A stretch of 64,000 nucleotides of DNA from Moniliophthora roreri (lineage: Eukaryota; Basidiomycota; Agaricomycetes; Agaricales; Marasmiaceae): NCBI GenBank assembly GCA_001466705.2, contig LATX02000198.1:372001-436000 (forward strand), given 5' to 3'. Position 1 is the first letter of the stretch. Each line of letters opens with the position of its first letter. Under the pieces are notes generated by a model. That model was not told the DNA's origin. It was given only the letters and a program-made list of their open reading frames with translations, and searched no databases. Shown one piece after another: positions 57,251 to 64,000 of the stretch. Position numbers and translations under genes: made by a program.

Positions 57251-57546
57251 TGGTGTGCACCACAGAGTCTGAGAGAGATCGGCCATATCATCAATAGCAG
57301 AAATGGTCCAATACAAGATGTAGCCAACATATTCGTCCATGGTCGGGGTGGAAGTCGTCTCTCCCCACGAGCACAATGTATACGTCTTGGGATCAACTTC
57401 AGTCATCCCACCGTGTCTAATCAAAATCTGAACTACGCTAAAGATTCATCGAGCTATGGATCTACGAATCGGAATACGTGGGAGGGAGTATGTACGTACA
57501 ATGTTGAATGCGGTTCTACAAATACAATGCGTGCAGTTTGAGCCAT
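57218..57546 (-). CDS. Small protein whose C-terminus is read from an inverted-repeat arm
   Basis: Two exons (57500-57546, 57218-57437) joined by a 62-base intron in phase 2 give 88 residues: MAQTARIVFVEPHSTF, then VVQILIRHGGMTEVDPKTYT, LCSWGETTSTPTMDEYVGYI and LYWTISAIDDMADLSQTLWC, ending TPLDAHCIVPIQ. The last ten codons and the TGA come from the right arm of the inverted-repeat element at 56942-57250, so the original 3' end was probably replaced by the insertion. No domain is recognised. It may be a truncated gene or a young gene with a transposon-derived end. Confidence 0.5.
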
Positions 57547-57622
57547 GTTGAATGCTCAGTTTTATACAAGCAATCAGTCAATCAAGAGGAAACGTCCGAA
57601 AATCCCCAAACCCAATCTCCAT

Positions 57623-59535
57623 CTAATCTTCATCAACACCAGCAGGCTTCTTGAAGTTTGCAGCATCGACACCAGGGAGCGGCCACTGTCTGGCGAATGC
57701 ACGAACTTCATCCTTCAATTGCTTAACTTGAGCAAAGCCCTGCTTGCCTTCCTCCTGAGTAGTAGCAACACGGACAAAGTCCTTAAGAAGCTTGCTTCCA
57801 GCCTCCTTTTGGAGCAGGAGGGAGAGCTGAATAGTACGATGAAGGAAATCGGCAACGACCTTGATGTCTTTCTCGGTCATGTTACGCGAGGTGAGTGCAG
57901 AGGTACCGAGACGGATACCACCGGGGACTTGGGCAGATGCGTCACCGGAGACGGCGTTCTCTATAAATTGGTCAATGTCAATCGGGGCGTAATGAGATAT
58001 GGAGATTTGACGTACTGTTAATAGTGATACCCATCAAATCACAGATCTTCTCAACCTTGCTACCAGTCAAGCCGAGAGGACGGAGGTCCCAAAGGACGAG
58101 GTGATTGTCAGATCCACCGGTCTGGAGCTTGTAGCCGTGCTCAGCAAGAGCGGCGGCAAGGGTACGGGCATTGGCGACGACCTGTTTGGCATACGCCTTG
58201 AACGTAGGGTCAGCGACCTGGAGAAGAGCAGTCGCAACGGCGGCGATAGTCTGGTTGTGGGGACCACCCTGGCAGGCAGGGAAGACAGCTTCATTGACGC
58301 GCTTCTCGAGGTCCTTTGCGTTCTCCAGATCTTTGCGGAAGAAGATGAGGCCTGCACGAGGACCACGGAGGGTCTTATGGCTAGAAGAGGTTGAGCGATA
58401 AATTCGCGAAATTTCTATAGGCATACTTACGTGGTGGTTGTGACAACATCACAATAGTCGAAGGGGCTCTTGAGCTCTTGAGCGGCGATGAGACCGCTAG
58501 TATGGGCCATATCACACATCAACCAGGCACCCTCCTTGTCAGCAATTTCCCTGAGCTTGGCATAGTCCCAATCACGGGGGTATGCAGAGGCACCGCAGAT
58601 GATAAGACGAGGCTTGAAGACCTTTGCCTGGGAAGCAAGGGCAGCGTAGTCGATGAGGTGGGTTTCAGGGTGAATAGCGTAAGGGAATGACTGGAAGTAT
58701 ATCGAAGAAGCGGTCATCTTCTTCTTAGCGGTCTGTACACATAATCAGTAAGCGACGCGGATTCAGAAACGAGACAAGTACCGACATAGTAACCGTGTGT
58801 GAGATGCCCGCCATCGGGGAGACCAAGACCCATCAAACGATCTTGGGGCTGGACGAGGGCGGTAAGAGCTGCGAAGCTGCAAAAGGTTCAGAAACCTGAA
58901 CATCAAGCCAACAGTAAAACATACTTGGCAGTCTGAAATGCAAACACGTAAGTTTGGACTTGGTTACTCAAATAAATGTGCACTCACGCTTCCCGAGTAA
59001 GGCTGCACGTTGACACCCCACTTTGCGGGGTCAAGGTTGAACGCCTTCAACGCACGTTGCCGGCAAAGGTTCTCGAGCTCGTCAATCCACTCGTTACCAC
59101 CGTAGTAACGAGCACCAGGAAGGCCTTCAGAGTACTTGTTCGTGAGGATGGAACCGTTGGCTTCCATCACTGATCGACTGGTAAGGTTCTAAAGAAAATT
59201 TTTGGGCCGCAATGACATGAAAGATTGCCAGATAGACATACCTCCGAGGCGATGAGCTCAAGACCATTCAACTGTCTCCAAGTCTCCTTGTCGATGATGT
59301 TCTGAACTTCAGGATCGATCTCCGCCAAAGGAGTGTATAGCATCTTGTTCTACATCGAGAAAAAAAAGTTGAGTCAACAATCGTGAATAGGAGACGATAA
59401 AAGTGGACAACTCACGAAGTCGGGAGTGTTCGCTGTAGCCATCTTTCTGATACCAAGGAGTCTTGGATAGGCTGGTGTGGTTTTGGAGAGGTAGGTGGGG
59501 GTACGGGGAAGAGAACGAGTCAGGATTCGCAACAT
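57623..59535 (-). CDS. SHM1: Serine hydroxymethyltransferase
   Basis: This PLP enzyme converts serine and tetrahydrofolate to glycine and 5,10-methylene-THF, feeding one-carbon metabolism. The N-terminus [20 protein letters not shown] is Arg/Ser/Thr-rich, like a mitochondrial presequence, and a second in-frame Met (MATANTPDF) could start a cytosolic form. Motifs are [69 protein letters not shown] and the PLP lysine block [14 protein letters not shown]. Later blocks are [20 protein letters not shown] and [15 protein letters not shown]; the end is KPAGVDED. A 26-base-scale puzzle is solved by an 8-base micro-exon (58925-58932) encoding T-A-N with its neighbour. All key residues are present. The symbol assumes the mitochondrial form. 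Confidence 0.93.
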
Positions 59536-60099
59536 CGTGCAGAAAAAAAATATCTCCGGAGTAAACCGATTTGGCCTATTGTTTACCACGACCCTTTATT
59601 TAAATACTCCGCGTCCTTAACCGACGGTTGTGATACTTGCTCAATAGGTACAGGCCCTGAAAAACCTCGGCCACGGACGATAGTAGTGGATCTGGAGAGG
59701 AGAGTTGTGTGTTTAGAGGGTCACTGAATCAACTGACCGGAACCTGCAAGTACTCGGGTTTATAGAATATTCATTCGGAAGCCCGCCGGAGTAATCGGGT
59801 GAGCGTTGAGCGAGGAGATTAGAATTCACAACAAGAAGTCCTAGACGTCGACAAGTGCGGTGGAGGGCAGCGGCGCTTGGTGGTGGTCAGTGTGAGAGTC
59901 GGTAAATTGCAAACAACCCCTCTTTCAACTCATGAGAACTTTCACTAGAGAAGCTTGGAGACGACACGTAGACACTTGGTCGAGTCTGTCTGTCCCGACA
60001 TCACCCCCTTTCCAAGGCCAGCCAGGCATTGCTCGGCGAATTTTCACGCAGATGGGATGAAATCCCGTTTAGGTCTCGTAAAATTACATGTGTCGCCGT
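59536..60099. other. Intergenic stretch
   Basis: SHMT promoter region and 3' flank of the second MFS gene. No gene or repeat is recognised. Confidence 0.4.
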
Positions 60100-62610
60100 T
60101 CAATGAGCAAATCTAAAGTCAAGTCTTCTATTGCCCACATCCGTTGTTGTGTTGAGATAATGCACCTTCTCCTGCGATTCAAACCGAAGTTAAGCATGCG
60201 GAGCACAATACATGCCAGAAAAATACTCACCTCCGTCGTCATCGCGTCCCAGATCTTGTCCCGCTGAGCATTGCGCCACTTGTAGTACGCCTTCGTACAC
60301 GGGTACATGATGATACAATTGAAGCAACAAATCACGATAAGAATAAGATTTCCCCGCTGGTCTAGGATTGCGAGCGATTCAATACAATAACAGCGTATAA
60401 AAATAAAAAGAATAATACTCACATCGGGGCGCGTCATCCGCTCGGTAAATCTGGGACGCGACAACACTAGAGGCTTGCACAGCCATATTATAGATTGAAG
60501 CGTTGACCGTGCGGCTCGCCACTGCACCACTATTGCGCGACGCCCAGCCTACCTTGGACCAAAATCAGAACTGTGAACCTAGTTCAGGTGGAGCACGGGA
60601 CTTACTTGAATGGGGTGCGTGTAGGGATAGGAAAGAAGCGCCGTTGCCAGACCCTTTTGAACCATTGTTAAGGAAACGGGCACAACAGAATAGTCACGTA
60701 AACTCACGAAATACATCCACTGATTGGGATGCTCTGGAAGGCAATAGATTGCCACCAGGAAAGGCAACGTCCAAAGATCCTCGGCCATAGAAACGAAGGA
60801 TCTATCATTGACCATCTCCGATACCACAGTGATACCAAACATTGTGATGATTCCAGCAACTGTCGAAGGTATTGTAAGGAGGTTTGTTTGGAAAGTACTG
60901 AATCCGATATTCCGGAGAGACAGCGTAAGATATGTCGAGGGAGGAGATGTGGGTATACCGAACATTAAACCACTAGAGCTGGTCAGTCACCAAGGCGGGT
61001 GGTTACGACAAAATACTCACATGAAGTACAACGGCCATAAGTCGTAATCACAGATAGCCGTCCATAGACGCTTTACAGTCAGCCCTTCACGGTTATGCAT
61101 GTCACCCTAAATTGTACTTCAGAGCACTGACGTTAATAAATTGTAGGTACATCATACCTTTGAAGGATCGTCCCTCATCACTCGATTCACGGCTATGATT
61201 TCCTCTCGCTCTGTGAACCATCCTTTGGGCCTGAACCACGTCTTCGTCTGAGTAGGAGATGGGGGCATTCTGAAGAACGTGGTGATGCCTATAACAGCCG
61301 TAATACAGCCTCTGAATAACAGGAAATGAGTTGAACGATATAAATAGACTGGGCTGAATGTCTTACTCGATAAGGAACAACCACCTGCGAACTTGTCAGC
61401 AAGAAAGGTCGGAATTCGTTATGGGACATACCTCCAGCCTTCATATCCAAGAACGCCCCTCATGCGAAGCACACCAAACGCAATGAAACTGGCCACGATA
61501 CTGCACAAATTCGAAGACATCCAGAACAACGCTAGACGCAGCGGTAGTTCATTTTTGGTATAAAAGTCTATAGAGAAATCAGTGATTTATACCTATACGA
61601 CAGGATGACTACGCACATGAAAGATACAGAATGAGGTCAGGTATGAAACCCCCCTGGATGAAACTAATGTAACGTGAGCGAAGTTCCAGAGCGTAGGAAG
61701 ACGGAAACAGTGCACATACCCAAGCAATGCACGACAGATAAAGAACGAACTCCTACCACTGAGCCAAAACTGGCCGATGGTGACGATGGACCAGGCAACC
61801 ATTTGCATGGGTATCCAACGATCTGGTCCAAGCTGCGAGTGAATCAAGTCATCTGGTGTGAGAGCAGAAGGACGAGAATGGAAATGGTTTACATACTCTT
61901 TTGGAGATAATCTGTGAGGGTAGCTCGGCGCAGAGGAAGGCTATTCGGAATATACTGTTCCCCCAGTTGAAGTCTGTCATCGTAGGTCAGCATGACCAAA
62001 TGAATGACACATATGGACGAGCAAACTTGCCGTTCGTAGACATATTCAAGTCTGGGAGCGTTGGTCAGCAGGGCTAATAATAGAGCGGAGAACAGTGGGG
62101 TGGTACCAGGAAGAAAATTATCAGTGTTGGCTTGACTGAGGTTGTTCCGGTCCAGATTGAGAGCAGAGAAGCTGATTGCAGCCCACAACATCACTTTCCA
62201 GTCGATTGTTCGGACCAATTTCTGCATAAATTATGCATGTCAGAAAATGGGAAAGAGGAATAAATGTAACGATGCACCTTCTCCTCGGCGTACGTCCATC
62301 GAGCGCTTGGGTCGAAGCGGTGGTAGCTCTCATGGCTCTTCTTCGGCCAGTACATGTGCCCAATACCGGGGTCATCGAAAATCGAACGTCTAGTCGCTAT
62401 GGCATTCCAGTCGAATGGTTTGAGCTCTTGTCGCCGAAACAACCATGATGTCAATCTAAATGGCTTTGGCTCTTCGTCAACGAGGTCGTCTGTCGAGTCA
62501 TTGATTTGGCCCTTGTCAATAATGTCAGATTCCGCGAGAGTCCCATAGTCGACGTCGATTGTGTCAGTTGCTTTGGATAGCTTCACATCCCCAGGTTGAG
62601 ATTGAGCCAT
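60100..62610 (-). CDS. MFS permease, DAL5/allantoate family, copy 2
   Basis: Exons from ATG 62610 encode [54 protein letters not shown], then [60 protein letters not shown] and [11 protein letters not shown]. They continue to [40 protein letters not shown] and the tail [10 protein letters not shown]. This is a complete 12-helix MFS transporter of the anion:cation symporter (DAL5) type; it would import a small organic anion into the cell. It is a close paralog of 46807-49464 in inverted orientation and keeps most intron positions. The mini-exon DLNMSTN is followed by a GC donor. The intron that splits GG|FIPD in copy 1 is absent here. All frames join, so this copy looks functional. Confidence 0.85.
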
Positions 62611-63128
62611 GATGGAGGACTGAATGGGAAGCAGGCAATCAAAACATTTTGGAGGACCGGCCGGTGGAGAATTTATGCGCAGCAGGAATGCGATAACGAT
62701 ATCAAGGTACCGCCGGTCATGAGCACATCATTGTGTTGGGGCGAACGGCGGCAGCACCATGTCGCCCAAATCACAAGGTGGTACCAACTGCTACCCCTCA
62801 TTGGCTGCAGTCACGAAAATAGTACGCAATTTAGCAGATGGGAAAACAATTTCAGACGTCAACACCAGGTTGCGCCATCCAATGCTTCAACTGCATCATC
62901 CAGACTCTCGGGTTTTTCGCGAAGAGCAATTCAATCTGAAAAGCACGCCATCCATGGGCTCACTTAGGAAATTAGCATCAGAAATTCGGGTTTCGAAACG
63001 TCAATTATTGAGGACTCACCTGCAGCAGTAAGTTTCCCTGGTGGTTTGTAATGATGCCGTCTTACGGGGTCAGAGTGCAGACTGAGTGGGCTGAGAGCCA
63101 ACGATAGAGTTAGATTTGCGACTGAAGG
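62611..63128. other. Intergenic stretch
   Basis: Upstream of MFS copy 2. No supported gene; short plus-strand frames at 62596-63031 have no family or splice support. Confidence 0.35.
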
Positions 63129-63548
63129 CTAGTATAGACATATGTCCCGATGGTGCCGTCGCGTTGATTTGCTCTCGAAACATCGTGCTTGTGAGGTGTA
63201 GATTCCGGGTGGAACACGACTTCCTGTCGATGATCCCATAAGCACTGAGGTGCGGCAAATAAGCAGGAGTTCATTGGTAGAAATCCAAGTAAGAAGCTGC
63301 AATTGCAATGAAACGGATGTTGCCAGGCCAAGGCCGGGCTCGATATTGTCGATAATGGGTTCAGCATGGCCGTCATTGAAAGACGCGTATCGCGTGACCA
63401 CTTTTTCCTCAACCTCCGTTGTCCAAGCCTGCAAGTGCAAAGGCTTTCTCAGCGGCTCTTCCGCGCCGACAAGGATACCTAGTAGGACGGAACAGTGACA
63501 GTGAGTGGTATGGAAGTAGCGTGGAGCAGAATTCTGACTCGGACATTC
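63129..63548 (-). other. Open frame of 140 codons, possible gene relic
   Basis: From just after a TAG at 63551 the frame reads ECPSQNSAPRYFHTTHCHCS, VLLGILVGAEEPLRKPLHLQ, AWTTEVEEKVVTRYASFNDG, HAEPIIDNIEPGLGLATSVS and LQLQLLTW before losing protein-like character. The first 90 residues look strongly coding, but there is no in-frame ATG, and directly upstream on this strand is the start of HIR1 on the other strand. So it is either an exon of an unrecognised gene or a fragment. The protein is not recognised. Confidence 0.3.
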
Positions 63549-63583
63549 CTAGTTGAGTTTCACGCCGAGTCGGTTCCGGAACC

Positions 63584-64000
63584 ATGCATTTTACAAAACC
63601 CGCCTGGGTGATTCACAAGGATTCTGCTAGACAAGACTCAACGAAAAGGCTCTCTATATTCTCTATACACGTTCATCCAGATGGTTCACGAATAGCAACG
63701 GGCGGTCTCGATGCTAAAGTTCGGATATGGAGTACAAAACCCATTCTCAATCCGGCTGCTGAAGCGTCAAATAAGCCTCCAAAGTCGCTCTGCACGTTAA
63801 CAATGCACACGGGTCCCGTTCTTACTGTTCGATGGGCGCACTCCGGTAGATGGCTAGCAAGTGGCAGTGACGACGAAATTGTGATGATTTGGGACTTGGA
63901 TCCGAATGCGCGGGGAAAAGTTTGGGGATCAGATGAAGTCAATGTGGAAGGTTGGAAGCCTATGAAGCGCTTGGTTGGGCATGAAAGTGGTGCGTCCTCA
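63584..64000 (+). CDS. HIR1: Histone chaperone HIR1 (HIRA), 5' end
   Basis: HIR1/HIRA is a WD40 subunit of the HIR complex, which deposits H3-H4 independently of replication and represses histone genes. The first exon (63584-63989) starts MHFTKPAWVIHKDSARQDST, then SIFSIHVHPDGSRIATGGLD, AKVRIWST, LCTLTMHTGPVLTVRWAHSG and RWLASGSDDEIVMIWDLDPN, two WD40 blades in the order and spacing of HIRA. The exon ends after LVGHES with a GT donor at 63990, and the gene continues beyond the window. The ATG lies in ACCATGC context. Family recognition is firm. Confidence 0.9.
   Translation, partial: MHFTKPAWVIHKDSARQDSTKRLSIFSIHVHPDGSRIATGGLDAKVRIWSTKPILNPAAEASNKPPKSLCTLTMHTGPVLTVRWAHSGRWLASGSDDEIVMIWDLDPNARGKVWGSDEVNVEGWKPMKRLVGHESGASS

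Noticed and set aside
1..64000. CRISPR array, prophage, plasmid or bacterial operon structure
   Set aside because: The spliceosomal introns and eukaryotic families throughout exclude a prokaryotic origin; no regularly spaced direct repeats were seen.

Overview
The window is nuclear DNA of a filamentous basidiomycete, most likely an Agaricomycete. Genes are compact and split by many 48-65 base GT-AG introns, with a few GC-AG ones. Several encoded families are typical of mushrooms: a DUF6533-like seven-helix protein, F-box/LRR-like proteins, a one-pass membrane protein with a Gly/Ser-rich stalk, and DAL5-type permeases. Most gene models below were spliced by hand from frame continuity and family logic, so individual exon edges may be off.

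Region 1 (1-15.6 kb) is ordinary gene space: a short-chain dehydrogenase 3' end, two F-box-like genes, a MYND-finger gene preceded by a stray copy of its own C-terminal part, an AAA ATPase, a GH18 chitinase, a small JTB-like membrane protein and the SRP19/SEC65 subunit. Region 2 (15.6-19.5 kb) is gene-poor, with one small secreted protein and a 142-base tandem repeat.

Region 3 (19.5-30.7 kb) is the most unusual part. Six genes, all on the minus strand, form a tandem array of GATA-like zinc-finger proteins. Each has an N-terminal finger module, a Ser/Asp-rich linker and a helical C-terminal segment. The two copies at the low-coordinate end are near twins; the two at the high-coordinate end have recognisable CN-x-CGL GATA fingers; the middle two have one divergent finger each. 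The layout looks like a locally expanding, diversifying family of regulators.

Region 4 (33-46 kb) holds a carboxylesterase-like protein, a large acidic protein built from many short exons separated by phase-2 introns, a D-2-hydroxyacid dehydrogenase, a secreted CBM19-like chitin-binding protein, a seven-helix membrane protein and the CTD-kinase subunit CTK3. Region 5 (46.8-64 kb) holds two oppositely oriented paralogous MFS permeases flanking a membrane protein, a Ser-rich conserved protein, two small genes, two MITE-like inverted-repeat elements and serine hydroxymethyltransferase. The 5' end of the histone-chaperone gene HIR1 runs off the right edge.

Functionally the neighbours look mostly unrelated, as expected in a fungal genome. 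The GH18 chitinase and the CBM19-like protein both point to cell-wall chitin, but they are 28 kb apart.
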